Below, piece after piece: positions 1 to 8,313 of a stretch of 64,000 bases of DNA. The DNA is from Pedobacter cryoconitis (GTDB taxonomy: Bacteria; Bacteroidota; Bacteroidia; Sphingobacteriales; Sphingobacteriaceae): assembly GCF_014207135.1 (NCBI RefSeq), contig NZ_JACHCC010000017.1:33841-97840 (forward strand). Direction: 5' to 3'. The position numbers were made by a program, and so were the translations under genes. How positions within the stretch are numbered: the stretch's first letter is position 1; the number at the start of each line of letters is the position of its first letter. A model generated the notes under the pieces. It had not been told where the DNA came from. It saw only the letters and a list, made by a program, of their open reading frames with translations, and did not search any database.

Positions 1-1383
1 ATCAAATAACAGACGTTTCTTAGGTTCAACCTTCAGCAGGAAGTACTTCAGCGCACCCATTCCGATATTATAATACAGACTTTCTTTCTCTTCTTCACTA
101 AAATGATCCACTTTACCCAGCGCTTCAGTTTTCTGTTTTGCTGTCGCGATCATCTCCGCGATCAGGTCATCCGCATCCACTACAGTACCTTCACGTGATT
201 TCATTTTACCGCTTGGCAGATCCACCATTCCATAAGACAAATGATACAGACCCTTTGCCCAGCTCTTTCCTAATTTATCTAAAATCAGGAACAACACCTT
301 AAAGTGATAATCCTGTTCGTTACCTACCACATAAATAGAATCATCCATTTTGAAATCATCATATTTCATTTGTGCGGTACCCAAATCCTGTGTGATATAG
401 ACAGATGTTCCATCCGCACGCAGAACCAGTTTCTGATCCAACCCGTCTTCCGTCAGGTCTATCCATACAGAGCCATCCGGTTTTTTAAAGAACACCCCTT
501 TAGCCAGGCCTTCTTCAACCGTATCTTTTCCTAATAAATAAGTATTACTCTCATAATAGTATTTATCAAAATCTACACCCAGGTTTTTATAACTCACTGC
601 AAAACCGTCATAAACCCAGCCGTTCATCCTCTTCCAAAGCGCAATTACCTCTTCATCGCCAGCTTCCCAGGCCAATAACATCGCCTGAGCTTCCTTCATT
701 AAAGGTGCATTCTTTTTACCTTCATCCTCAGTCTGGCCAGCTTCCTTCAGTGTTTCGATTTCCTTTTTATATTCCTTATCGAAGATCACATAATACTTTC
801 CAACCAAATGGTCACCTTTCAGACCAGAGCTTTCCGGAGTTTCTCCGTTGCCCCATTTCTGCCAGGCCAGCATTGATTTACAGATGTGGATTCCCCTGTC
901 ATTGACCAGGTTCACTTTAAACACCTCAGCACCATTTGCTTTCAGCAGTTCAGAAACCGAATAACCCAATAAGTTATTGCGGACGTGACCTAAGTGAAGC
1001 GGTTTATTTGTATTTGGCGAAGAATACTCCACCATCACCTTTTTACCATTCGAAGGAATAGTACCAAATTCTTCTTTCAGCAGATCCGTCTGAAACAGAT
1101 TGATCCAGTATGAACTCGTGATGCTCAGGTTTAAGAAACCCTTTACCACGTTAAATGCAGTTACCTCATCAATATTCGCTTTCAGATATTCTCCCAGTTC
1201 ATTTGCAGTAACTTCAGGTGATTTTTTTGAAAAGCGGACTACCGGAAACACAACAATAGTAATCTCCCCTTCAAATTCACTGCGTGTATCCTGAAGGTTA
1301 AGTTGTGATTCAGGTAAATCCTGATTGTATAATTCTTTGACTGCTTTCACAGTCGTATTAATAATATGTTGTTCGATATTCAT
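1..1383 (-). CDS. argS: Arginyl-tRNA synthetase (3' end beyond left edge)
   Basis: Charges tRNA-Arg with arginine in the cytoplasm (class I synthetase). The frame is open from ATG at 1383 to base 1, so 461 N-terminal residues of a usual ~590 are visible and no stop is present. Residues 121-137 carry the class I signature (SSPNTNKPLHLGHVRNN, HIGH box = HLGH at 130-133). Near residue 395 the sequence GKMKSREG stands in for KMSKS, a form common in ArgS. The anticodon-binding domain lies mostly outside the window. The gene starts 4 nt after the arginase stop, so the two are probably co-transcribed, placing arginine use for translation and arginine breakdown in one unit. Confidence 0.95.
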   Translation of the reverse strand, partial: MNIEQHIINTTVKAVKELYNQDLPESQLNLQDTRSEFEGEITIVVFPVVRFSKKSPEVTANELGEYLKANIDEVTAFNVVKGFLNLSITSSYWINLFQTDLLKEEFGTIPSNGKKVMVEYSSPNTNKPLHLGHVRNNLLGYSVSELLKANGAEVFKVNLVNDRGIHICKSMLAWQKWGNGETPESSGLKGDHLVGKYYVIFDKEYKKEIETLKEAGQTEDEGKKNAPLMKEAQAMLLAWEAGDEEVIALWKRMNGWVYDGFAVSYKNLGVDFDKYYYESNTYLLGKDTVEEGLAKGVFFKKPDGSVWIDLTEDGLDQKLVLRADGTSVYITQDLGTAQMKYDDFKMDDSIYVVGNEQDYHFKVLFLILDKLGKSWAKGLYHLSYGMVDLPSGKMKSREGTVVDADDLIAEMIATAKQKTEALGKVDHFSEEEKESLYYNIGMGALKYFLLKVEPKKRLLFD

Positions 1384-1387
1384 AATT

Positions 1388-2338
1388 CTATTCGTTTCTA
1401 AAGGCATTCGTTGCCTTAACTAAAATCTCAAATGCATGTTCAGCCATTTGATTTTCCCTGTCCAGGGTGGGGTTCACTTCTACAATCTCAAAACAACATA
1501 CTTTTTGATAAGCCAGTAACCTCGACATCAGACTGCCTGCCTCACGTTCGGTAAGACCTTGTGCAACTGGTGTCCCGGTACCTCTCGAAGCTGTAGGATC
1601 CATCGAGTCCACATCAAAGGATACATAAATCAGATCACACTGATCCAGGTATTGCATCGTTTCAATAACAATTCTTTCTACTCCCCTTTTCCGGACTTCG
1701 GCCGTCGAGTACATCTTTACCCTGTTCTTTTTCAGCAGAGACTCTTCCGGTTTCTCCATATCCCGCGCAGAAATCAGCACAAGATCACTATAATTGATCT
1801 TCGGTGCAATATTACCTACATTTTTTAACTGGTACCAGTAATTTAGTGTTTCCTGATCCAGTTCATTCACTTTAGCGTCCAGGTTGTCTTCATCCAGCAC
1901 CATCGCGAGCGGCATTCCGTGCATATTTCCCGAAGGAGTTGTGTACGGAGAATGCATATCCGAGTGTGCATCGATCCAGATTACCCCTAATTTCGATTTA
2001 GGAAATGCTTTTTTTATACCTGTAATAGTTCCCGCAGCAGTACTGTGGTCGCCTGCCAGCACCACTGGAAATTCGTTTTTACCTAAAGTTTCTGTTACCT
2101 CATCAGCTACCCTTTCAACCATCGTTAAAATTCCGGAAATCCGCTTTGCGAACGGGCTACCGGTGTTTTCTAGTAGTAAATGGTTCTCATTTGGTACTTC
2201 AACCGACTTATGTTTTTTAAAAAATCTACTTCCAAAATCGAGGGCGGCAATCTTAATCGCGTCGACGCCCAGACTAGCACCTCTTGTACCTGCGCCCAAC
2301 TCGGACTTAACTTCTATAATTTTTAAGTTCTTCGTCAT
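1388..2338 (-). CDS. rocF: Arginase (ureohydrolase family)
   Basis: Mn-dependent hydrolysis of arginine to ornithine and urea; 316 aa, normal family length. The metal ligands are visible: GDHS (His98), DAHSD (Asp123, His125, Asp127) and SFDVDSMDP (Asp242, Asp244), plus the GAGTRGASLG N-terminal substrate region typical of true arginase rather than agmatinase. It has no signal peptide, so it is cytoplasmic. It lies directly upstream of argS and is divergent from an arginine decarboxylase across a ~100-bp shared promoter region, so two competing arginine-degrading routes leave from one intergenic region. Formiminoglutamase or agmatinase are less likely alternatives. Confidence 0.9.
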   Translation of the reverse strand: MTKNLKIIEVKSELGAGTRGASLGVDAIKIAALDFGSRFFKKHKSVEVPNENHLLLENTGSPFAKRISGILTMVERVADEVTETLGKNEFPVVLAGDHSTAAGTITGIKKAFPKSKLGVIWIDAHSDMHSPYTTPSGNMHGMPLAMVLDEDNLDAKVNELDQETLNYWYQLKNVGNIAPKINYSDLVLISARDMEKPEESLLKKNRVKMYSTAEVRKRGVERIVIETMQYLDQCDLIYVSFDVDSMDPTASRGTGTPVAQGLTEREAGSLMSRLLAYQKVCCFEIVEVNPTLDRENQMAEHAFEILVKATNAFRNE

Positions 2339-2370
2339 AAAAAAAAATTACCAGTATATTCTAAAGTGTT

Positions 2371-2378
2371 TATCTTTG
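2371..2378 (+). promoter_or_regulatory. Bacteroidota-type -7 box upstream of arginine decarboxylase
   Basis: TATCTTTG is an exact match to the TANNTTTG -7 consensus, 62 bp before the arginine decarboxylase ATG. No clear -33 TTTG box is seen at the expected distance, so this is a sequence match only. Confidence 0.5.
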
Positions 2379-2440
2379 GCACCAAAATTAACTCATTTTA
2401 ATTTGCCAACCCTTTAAATAATTGTTCAAAAATATAAAAA

Positions 2441-3832
2441 ATGCAGAGTTACTCCGAATTTCTTGATCTAAGTGTAGGTTTCCCTCAAGAAGGATACAGT
2501 GTCATCGATGACGAACTATACTTTCAGGATCTGAATTTAATGGAAATGATTGAGACTTATGGTACGCCATTACGTTTTACTTATCTTCCGATGATCACCA
2601 AAAAGATACAGCAGGCAAAATTGCTGTTTCAGACCGCGATCATCAAGAACAATTACCGTGGAGATTACAAGTATTGCTATTGTACAAAAAGTTCACACTT
2701 CAGACATATTGTTGAAGAAGCTTTAAAAAATGGCATTCACTTAGAGACATCTTCGGCATTTGATATGCCAATGATTGAGGCCCTTGAGAAGAAAGGCGCC
2801 CTGACTAAAGACATTACTGTTATTTGCAACGGCTTTAAGACTTATCAGTACAAACAATATATCATTGATATGTTGCATGACGGATATAAAAACATTATTC
2901 CCGTATTAGACAACAAAGAGGAGTTTAACCTTTTTGATGACGAAGTAGAATTGGAAACACCTTGTAATTTAGGGATCCGTATTGCGGCAGAAGAGCAGCC
3001 CGATTCACAGTTCTATACTTCCCGTTTAGGTGTACGTATGGAAGATGTAATTGATTTCTACAACAATAAAATCTCTACTAACCCTAACTTCAGGGTTAAA
3101 TTACTCCATTTCTTCATCAACTCTGGTATTACCGATTCTCCATACTATTGGAACGAGCTGGAGAAATACGTAACCTTATACTGTAAATTCAAGAAAATCA
3201 ATCCTGAACTGGATACTTTAGATATTGGTGGTGGTATGCCATTCAAAGACTCTTTAGTATTTGATTTCGACTATGAATACATGGTGAATGAGATCGTAAA
3301 ACGTATCAAAGAAATTTGTGCAGAGCACGATGTAGTGGAACCAGATATCATCACTGAATTTGGTAAATACACCGTAGCAGAAGCTTCAGGTATCCTTTAC
3401 AAAGTATTAGGCCGTAAACAGCAGAATGACCGTGAAAAATGGTTGATGCTTGATGGATCATTCATCACGAACCTTCCTGATGTATGGGCTTTAAACCAGA
3501 AATACATTTTACTTCCGATCAATAACTGGGATGCAGAGTACGAGAGAGTCAATTTGGGCGGTATCACCTGCGATGGTCAGGATTATTACAATCAGGAAGC
3601 CCATATGAACTCCGTATTTATGCCAAAAACGCGTAAAGTACAATACCTTGGCTTCTTCAATACCGGAGCTTACCAGGAAGTACTGAGCGGATATGGTGGA
3701 ATTCACCACTGTCTGTTACCGAGCCCTAAACACGTGATTATCCGTCGCAACCGCGATGAGACTTTCAACTTTGAGGTATTCGGAGAAGAGCAAAACAGTA
3801 AACAAGTACTGAAAATCCTGGGTTATACCTAG
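2441..3832 (+). CDS. speA: Arginine decarboxylase, PLP fold III
   Basis: Predicted conversion of arginine to agmatine, the first step of polyamine synthesis; 463 aa. It has the Orn/Lys/Arg decarboxylase class 2 (alanine-racemase fold) layout: PLP lysine Lys83 in YCTKSSH, glycine loop DIGGGMPF (GGG 263-265) for the PLP phosphate, and the C-terminal CDGQD element replacing the usual CxSxD. The cysteine equivalent (TCDGQD) is present. It is shorter than the ~630-aa E. coli SpeA and matches the shorter form I associate with Bacteroidota. The arginase next door supports arginine as substrate. Diaminopimelate or carboxynorspermidine decarboxylase are alternatives; lysA is a separate gene at 20.9 kb. 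Confidence 0.8.
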   Translation: MQSYSEFLDLSVGFPQEGYSVIDDELYFQDLNLMEMIETYGTPLRFTYLPMITKKIQQAKLLFQTAIIKNNYRGDYKYCYCTKSSHFRHIVEEALKNGIHLETSSAFDMPMIEALEKKGALTKDITVICNGFKTYQYKQYIIDMLHDGYKNIIPVLDNKEEFNLFDDEVELETPCNLGIRIAAEEQPDSQFYTSRLGVRMEDVIDFYNNKISTNPNFRVKLLHFFINSGITDSPYYWNELEKYVTLYCKFKKINPELDTLDIGGGMPFKDSLVFDFDYEYMVNEIVKRIKEICAEHDVVEPDIITEFGKYTVAEASGILYKVLGRKQQNDREKWLMLDGSFITNLPDVWALNQKYILLPINNWDAEYERVNLGGITCDGQDYYNQEAHMNSVFMPKTRKVQYLGFFNTGAYQEVLSGYGGIHHCLLPSPKHVIIRRNRDETFNFEVFGEEQNSKQVLKILGYT

Positions 3833-3858
3833 TCCCGGATCCTTATAAAAATTATACA

Positions 3859-3891
3859 ATCCCGCATCTTAACCGAGCGGGATTTTTTTTG
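3859..3891 (+). terminator. Rho-independent terminator after arginine decarboxylase
   Basis: Inverted repeat ATCCCGC (3859-3865) / GCGGGAT (3877-3883), loop of 11 nt, followed by a run of T. Confidence 0.85.
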
Positions 3892-4024
3892 TGTTAACTT
3901 TTTGTTACCATTCCTTCCTCATCCTGAGTTTAAACTTAATATACAACCGACACCGAATCGTATTAACTTAGATGATATTTATTGTTTCAAAGAAACTTTT
4001 AATTACACCTTCAGCCAGTCAAAC

Positions 4025-4792
4025 ATGAAATCTATTTACCTTCCTCTGCTTATTGCAGCAATTAGTTTCACTTCCTGTAAAAAAGACCCTGTTCCGCCGG
4101 CTCCTTCAGCCAGCTTTAGCATTGACCAGGATCAGTCTTCCGCTGTCACAATTATAGCCACAAAGAATTATCCTTTGTCTATTGAATCAGACAAGGGAAC
4201 ATCCTTTACCTGGGACTTTGGAAATGGGGTTATTACTACAAAAAAAGACACTACACTATCGATAAATAAAGCAGGGAATTATACCGTTTCCCTGACTGCA
4301 AAAAACTCAACCGGGCAGACTACCGTTGTCAAAAAACAAGTAAAGGTTGTATCTCCGATCTTAAAAAATATTACCATTAAAACTATGGACTGGATCAGAA
4401 GCGGAGAATCTACTTTTCCGAAATCCCGTAAGGCAGATCTATGGATCGAGCTTACAAAGAGAGAGAAAGGCGTTAAGTACCCAATGTTCAGCAATGGTGT
4501 TTATGATGCCCCGGTAATATATAAAAGCCCTGTTTTTCAAAATATAACTCCTGACCATGCACCAATAAGTTTTGATATTCCAGAGAAATTGGTTCTTGAT
4601 GAAGCAGCCATTTCTGCGGAGCGACTCTGTGTTCTGCTCTATGCGAAAGATGCTACAGGGACCTATCTCTTGTATAGTCGTAGTTTCTCAGGATCAAATG
4701 AAATATATAATGGAAGTGTTAGCAGAAATGCATTTCTATGGAGCCCGAGCTTTATGCTATGCCAAATGGAAATAACAGGTACTTACGAATAA
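4025..4792 (+). CDS. PKD-domain lipoprotein
   Basis: 255 aa from ATG 4025. The frame stays open 123 bases further upstream, but the 4025 start gives a clean SPII signal (MKSIYLPLLIAAISFTSC, lipobox Cys18 followed by KKD). Residues ~30-115 look like one PKD domain, with FTWDFGNG, then NYTVSLTAKNSTGQ and a closing KKQVKV strand. The C-terminal ~140 residues are unrecognised, rich in Tyr/Ser/Phe and possibly beta-sandwich. PKD domains mediate extracellular binding, so this is likely a membrane-anchored surface or periplasmic protein. It is monocistronic, between a terminator upstream and a shared hairpin downstream. Specific function unknown. Confidence 0.75.
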   Translation: MKSIYLPLLIAAISFTSCKKDPVPPAPSASFSIDQDQSSAVTIIATKNYPLSIESDKGTSFTWDFGNGVITTKKDTTLSINKAGNYTVSLTAKNSTGQTTVVKKQVKVVSPILKNITIKTMDWIRSGESTFPKSRKADLWIELTKREKGVKYPMFSNGVYDAPVIYKSPVFQNITPDHAPISFDIPEKLVLDEAAISAERLCVLLYAKDATGTYLLYSRSFSGSNEIYNGSVSRNAFLWSPSFMLCQMEITGTYE

Positions 4793-4817
4793 TCCCCCTC
4801 AAAAATAATGCACCAGG

Positions 4818-4843
4818 GTTCCGCTCAAGGGCGGGACTTTTTT
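4818..4843 (+). terminator. Terminator after PKD lipoprotein, overlapping the convergent gene's stop
   Basis: GTTCCGC (4818-4824) pairs with GCGGGAC (4831-4837, one G-T pair), followed by six T. The loop contains the TGA stop of the convergent WG-repeat gene (4825-4827). Confidence 0.75.
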
Positions 4844-5457
4844 GTTTGGTATCGTTTGATAATCTTCCCTTTAGCATTAAGCAGCACATGCTCATCCGTC
4901 AAGGTCCAGGCCTGCCGGAAATTCCCTTTCAGTTCCCCAACCTTTTTAAACCGTTCACCAGAGTGATTGATATATCCGCCTTCATAACCACCTGACCAGA
5001 ACCAATGCTCTCCATCCATTACCTTATGGCCACCGAGCGTGTATTTAGCAATACCATTCTTAAACGGCTCCACAAAATCAAAGGCTGCGGGTATAACTTT
5101 CTTCCAGTTCGCATTAGCAAACCCTATTTTACCATTCTCCACAAAGCGAAAAAGGCCTTCCTCTATATCATCCGGTCCATTATCATAAATAAACGGAACC
5201 AGAATTACTTTTCCTGTTCTGTCAATTCCCTGCACTCCGCCTTTTCCCAGGACAAAAATCCTGTCATAAAGCGTATCCACACCATAACCCGTTAAAAACT
5301 GCGCGGGAATAACAATCTTCCCACTACGGTTTTTATACCCCATCAATTCCCCATCCTTTGATTTAACAGTGTAGGCAACCAAATAATCAGTCCGTTTTGT
5401 TTGCGCAGTTACGACAGTTACTCCGGCAAACAGTAAAACCAGCCATATCCTTACCAA
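4825..5457 (-). CDS. Exported WG-repeat protein
   Basis: 210 aa with an N-terminal signal peptide (MVRIWLVLLFAGVTVVTAQ). The body consists of WG (KWG)-type repeats: units such as GVQGIDRTGKVILVPFIYD and GKIGFANANWKKVIPAAFD, with the pattern G-x-x-G...G...I-P..F-D. Such repeats form beta-rich, probably ligand-binding surfaces in periplasmic or surface proteins; no enzyme activity is implied. The start codon lies inside the 3' end of the upstream membrane protein (7-nt overlap), so the two are translationally coupled and probably work together. Function unknown. Confidence 0.75.
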   Translation of the reverse strand: MVRIWLVLLFAGVTVVTAQTKRTDYLVAYTVKSKDGELMGYKNRSGKIVIPAQFLTGYGVDTLYDRIFVLGKGGVQGIDRTGKVILVPFIYDNGPDDIEEGLFRFVENGKIGFANANWKKVIPAAFDFVEPFKNGIAKYTLGGHKVMDGEHWFWSGGYEGGYINHSGERFKKVGELKGNFRQAWTLTDEHVLLNAKGKIIKRYQTKKSRP

Positions 5458-5951
5458 AAGTATCCTCCTGCTCCTGCCGAGTCGGCAAACTTTAGTTTTT
5501 CCACTTTTTCAAGGTAATCCAACAGCTCTTTGAACTGCCCTATTCTAAGATTAACTTTCAAAATGGCCACCTCATTCTTAAAATCTGTGCTGTTACTTAA
5601 AACAATAGTATCCTGAGGGACCCTCAGTAAATTTAGATTTCCATTTTTCCTTGTTCCTAAGAAGCCATAAAACCCTCTTCCGTAGTCCATGTATTTATAA
5701 TCCTTTAATTTAACAGTTATATTTTTGTTCCAGGGTATCAGGTACCGGATGTGCAGCACATCAAACTGATCGATTTGCAGGCGGCAGCTGTACCTGGATA
5801 GAAAGAAGTAGGCCGCTATTACGATCAGGATCATATAAAGTAAAAATCCAGCGGCATGAACCTGAAAAGATCCTATGTTCGATAAAAAGCAAGCCACAAT
5901 AAAAATCAATGTAAAATAAATTGTGACTGAATAAGATAACTTTAATTTCAT
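5451..5951 (-). CDS. Two-helix membrane protein of unknown function
   Basis: 166 aa. Two hydrophobic helices lie near the N terminus (~residues 8-24 and ~33-51), followed by a soluble ~110-residue tail rich in beta-prone segments (DVLHIRYLIPW, NLNLLRVPQDTIVL) that resembles a membrane-associated PH-like domain by layout only. It overlaps the start of the WG-repeat gene by 7 nt, implying a two-gene operon. I do not recognise a specific family. Confidence 0.65.
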   Translation of the reverse strand: MKLKLSYSVTIYFTLIFIVACFLSNIGSFQVHAAGFLLYMILIVIAAYFFLSRYSCRLQIDQFDVLHIRYLIPWNKNITVKLKDYKYMDYGRGFYGFLGTRKNGNLNLLRVPQDTIVLSNSTDFKNEVAILKVNLRIGQFKELLDYLEKVEKLKFADSAGAGGYFW

Positions 5952-6145
5952 TAACGTTCTACTCCCTAAAATAAATGTAGCCCTTTTTACTGAAATTATC
6001 CATCAATATACAAATCAACCCTTCTATAAACAAAAAGAGTCCCTTAAATCTGAAAATTATTATCCCACAACAGCCGTCTCAAATTTTAACTGGCTTATTT
6101 ATAATCATTTGATTTATTAAATTTTCTTTACAATTGTTTTTTATT

Positions 6146-6153
6146 TAATCTTG
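6146..6153 (+). promoter_or_regulatory. Possible -7 box of the outer-membrane barrel gene
   Basis: TAATCTTG matches TANNTTTG with one mismatch and sits 34 bp before the ATG in a very AT-rich leader. No matching -33 box is evident. Confidence 0.35.
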
Positions 6154-6187
6154 CGATCAATTTAATATCTAAACAATTAACACAGAA

Positions 6188-6742
6188 ATGAAAAAGTTAT
6201 TTTTATTAACGGCTATTGCCGGAGTTTTTGCATTTGGTAATGTATCAGCTCAAAAAATTAAAGGCCCGAAGTTAGGTATCGGAGCTGATTTTGCTGTGCC
6301 TGTAGGCGTTTTAAGTGATGGTTATAAATTTGGTTTTGGAGGATCTTTATTATTCCAGACTCCGATTGCACCAAAATTGAATTTCACGGCTTCAGCTGGT
6401 TATTTAAATCTTTCAGGTAAAGACGTGACTGTTTCCTATTTTACGGGTAACCAGATGATCACTTTTAAGCAGAAAGTTTCTAATTCAAACGTCATTCCTG
6501 TAAAAGTTGGGGCAAGATATTTTATCAATGATAACTTTTATGCAGGTGCTGAAGTTGGTGCAGCGTTTCTATCAGAAGATGGTGATAGCGCAACTGCTTT
6601 TGCCTATTCACCGAATATTGGTTATGAGCTTCCTCTCGCGAATAAAAACTCACTTGACTTTGGTGTAAGATACGAAGGATGGTCTAAAAATTCATCTGTA
6701 GGATTTTTCGGTTTGAGAGTTGCCTATAATTTCGGATTATAA
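6188..6742 (+). CDS. Outer-membrane beta-barrel protein
   Basis: 184 aa with a clear signal peptide (MKKLFLLTAIAGVFAFGNVSAQ). The mature part alternates Gly/aromatic-rich strands (GFGGSLLFQTP, LNFTASAGYLNL, VIPVKVGARYF, FYAGAEVGAAF) and ends with the barrel-type strand VGFFGLRVAYNFGL, whose terminal aromatic-x-Leu pattern fits BAM recognition. It resembles the small 8-stranded porin/OmpX-like barrels common in Bacteroidota. It is monocistronic with a strong terminator behind it. The ligand or role cannot be told from sequence. Confidence 0.8.
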   Translation: MKKLFLLTAIAGVFAFGNVSAQKIKGPKLGIGADFAVPVGVLSDGYKFGFGGSLLFQTPIAPKLNFTASAGYLNLSGKDVTVSYFTGNQMITFKQKVSNSNVIPVKVGARYFINDNFYAGAEVGAAFLSEDGDSATAFAYSPNIGYELPLANKNSLDFGVRYEGWSKNSSVGFFGLRVAYNFGL

Positions 6743-6758
6743 ACCGCGATTGACATAA

Positions 6759-6797
6759 GAAAACCGTCTCACAATTGACTTATGAGACGGTTTTCTT
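6759..6797 (+). terminator. Bidirectional terminator between convergent genes
   Basis: GAAAACCGTCTCA (6759-6771) and TGAGACGGTTTTC (6783-6795) form a 13-bp perfect stem. A-runs and T-runs flank both sides, so it can serve the barrel gene (+) and the metalloprotease gene (-). Confidence 0.85.
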
Positions 6798-6825
6798 CCC
6801 TGATTCACGTTTTGTTTTTAAAGTT

Positions 6826-7668
6826 TTATTTATATAAGTAGTTTAGCGCAATAACATCATTTGCATTAAATGATCTGTTACCACCATTTGAACAAGCCAG
6901 CATAAACGAGTCCGGGTCTTCCGAAGAAGGAGTTCCAGGGATTTGGATGGCTCCTACGTCACTTTGGCCTTCATCGTTATTTGCATCCACATAACCACAG
7001 CTATACGAACGGTTAAAATAATCAGTATGGCGTAGACCGATGCAATGTCCTATCTCATGTTGTACTACAGAAGTCAGATAGTCCAGATTAGGATTTGAGC
7101 CATAAGCTGCATTATTCGTATTCATTTGTATCGTACCGAAAGGGTTTCCGCTATCGTCAGGGAATCCTGAAGACCCAAGCGTGATTGATCCATTCGAGTT
7201 CGGGGCTGAGTCAAAGCCGGCTACATCAATGTCTCCGGTTGAGCCAGAACTTGCTCTTTGAAAGTAAATTTTCAGTCCCAGGGCATTATAACGCGCTATT
7301 GCACCATCGACAGCGTCACTATAAACCGAAGGTAGATTAGTTACAGAGATCGTTACAGTTCTAGGTAGGTCAGACACCGTATTAGTAGTCTGGTACTGTT
7401 CAGACTTGGCTACCGTCAGCTTTTGGCTTTTAGCTTTTTTGGCCAGGCTGGCTTCCGATAAAAAGATATCCCCTTCTACGATGTATCCCCCTTTTGTTTT
7501 CACGACACTGGCCGTACTAAAGCCCAGGCTTTTGATTTGCGCTTTAGTAGACTGAGCGACCGTCTGGTCAGTTGAAGAAGTAGGTGTTTCATTCTTTTTT
7601 TGACATCCAAAAATGCCAAGTACAATTACGCCGGTAAACGCAATTGCAAACAATTTAAGTTTTTTCAT
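6826..7668 (-). CDS. HEIGH-type zinc metalloprotease lipoprotein
   Basis: 280 aa. SPII signal with lipobox Cys22 (LGIFGC) followed by QKK. The zinc motif HEIGHCIGLRH (His204, Glu205, His208, His214) is the extended HExxHxxGxxH metzincin-like form, matching the 'dual-action HEIGH' protease family (M57-like). A stretch of ~80 residues before it includes a low-complexity Ser/Asn/Gly segment, and the protein ends FNANDVIALNYLYK, a typical C-terminal end for this family. Predicted to act outside the inner membrane, tethered by lipid. The substrate is unknown. It is monocistronic. Confidence 0.85.
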   Translation of the reverse strand: MKKLKLFAIAFTGVIVLGIFGCQKKNETPTSSTDQTVAQSTKAQIKSLGFSTASVVKTKGGYIVEGDIFLSEASLAKKAKSQKLTVAKSEQYQTTNTVSDLPRTVTISVTNLPSVYSDAVDGAIARYNALGLKIYFQRASSGSTGDIDVAGFDSAPNSNGSITLGSSGFPDDSGNPFGTIQMNTNNAAYGSNPNLDYLTSVVQHEIGHCIGLRHTDYFNRSYSCGYVDANNDEGQSDVGAIQIPGTPSSEDPDSFMLACSNGGNRSFNANDVIALNYLYK

Positions 7669-8156
7669 AATTTAATAGATAGATGGTTTTGAATCAGGTA
7701 GAGTAAATCTATATATATTAAAAACTAAATCGAGTCAATTACCTAAATTTCAACAGATTAGAACTACACATTAACAAAGATTTCACCATTAAACATTATT
7801 AATCCTATCTAAATTATAGATATAGTTTATTTTAATTTCTACAAAATAAAATACAGAATAACTCATTAAAAAAGATACATAGTTGCCTCTAATTAAGATA
7901 ATTATACTATTAGAATGTGGTAACAAAACAACCTCTATTATTCTTTAACTTTTATGGGTTGAAAGAGAAATTATCAATTAAAGGGGGGGGGCGCAGTCAT
8001 AGTTTTCGGTCATTGGTTTTAGTCATTATACCTTCTTCATTAGATCGGTTGTTATTTTTCACCTTTACCCGGATATACCAATCCAATATCTTTCGGATAA
8101 TGTAGAAAGGTTTTTCCTGTTTTTCTGTTTGCTGGAAGGTTTGACTACTAGAGATC
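7669..8156. other. Gene-poor AT-rich interval
   Basis: 488 bp between the metalloprotease start and the long hairpin. It is AT-rich up to ~7980, followed by a run of nine G (7983-7991). I see no convincing conserved gene; a 53-codon minus-strand frame (7997-8158) is listed separately. The right part may be degenerate sequence. Confidence 0.5.
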
Positions 8157-8158
8157 AT
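7997..8158 (-). CDS. Possible 53-aa orphan ORF or gene remnant
   Basis: Minus-strand frame from ATG at 8158 to TGA at 7997-7999, encoding a Lys/Arg/Asn/Gln-rich peptide with a short amphipathic middle (FYIIRKILDWYIRVKVK). The start codon lies in the outer edge of the long hairpin. There is no recognisable domain and no clear ribosome site. It may be chance or a fragment of a decayed gene. Confidence 0.2.
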   Translation of the reverse strand: MISSSQTFQQTEKQEKPFYIIRKILDWYIRVKVKNNNRSNEEGIMTKTNDRKL

Positions 8159-8235
8159 AAAATTGGTGTTATATTTTTGTGGCCATATTCATTCTTCATG
8201 AATCCGGGCCAAAAAAAATATAACACCAATTTTAT
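8157..8235. repeat. Structured hairpin element, copy A
   Basis: Left arm 8157-8184 pairs with right arm 8207-8235 over ~27 bp (one mismatch and one bulge near the inner end). Inside, GGCC/GGCC closes an asymmetric internal loop (AT on the 5' side, CCG on the 3' side), then a 6-bp stem ATTCAT (8187-8192) / ATGAAT (8198-8203) with loop TCTTC. A second element at 20768-20852 has the same layout with different paired bases. It lies downstream of hsp20, beyond that gene's own terminator. Confidence 0.75.
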
Positions 8236-8261
8236 AATCCCCATCCAAAATCCCAGCAATC

Positions 8262-8294
8262 AAAAAGGGGCAAACCTTTCGGAATGCCCCTTTA
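8262..8294 (-). terminator. Terminator of hsp20
   Basis: Read on the minus strand, AAAGGGGCA ... TGCCCCTTTTTG: arms 8285-8293 and 8265-8272, with the T-run at 8262-8266. Confidence 0.8.
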
Positions 8295-8313
8295 AGCTTA
8301 AAAAAAACCAAAC

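Noticed and set aside
304..1294. Plus-strand ORFs of 60-80 codons at 304-534, 705-905 and 1100-1294
   Set aside because: They lie antisense to argS, whose frame is open and carries class I synthetase motifs. No ribosome site or domain.
1884..2417. 177-codon plus-strand ORF opposite arginase
   Set aside because: Shadow frame; arginase metal motifs on the other strand are complete.
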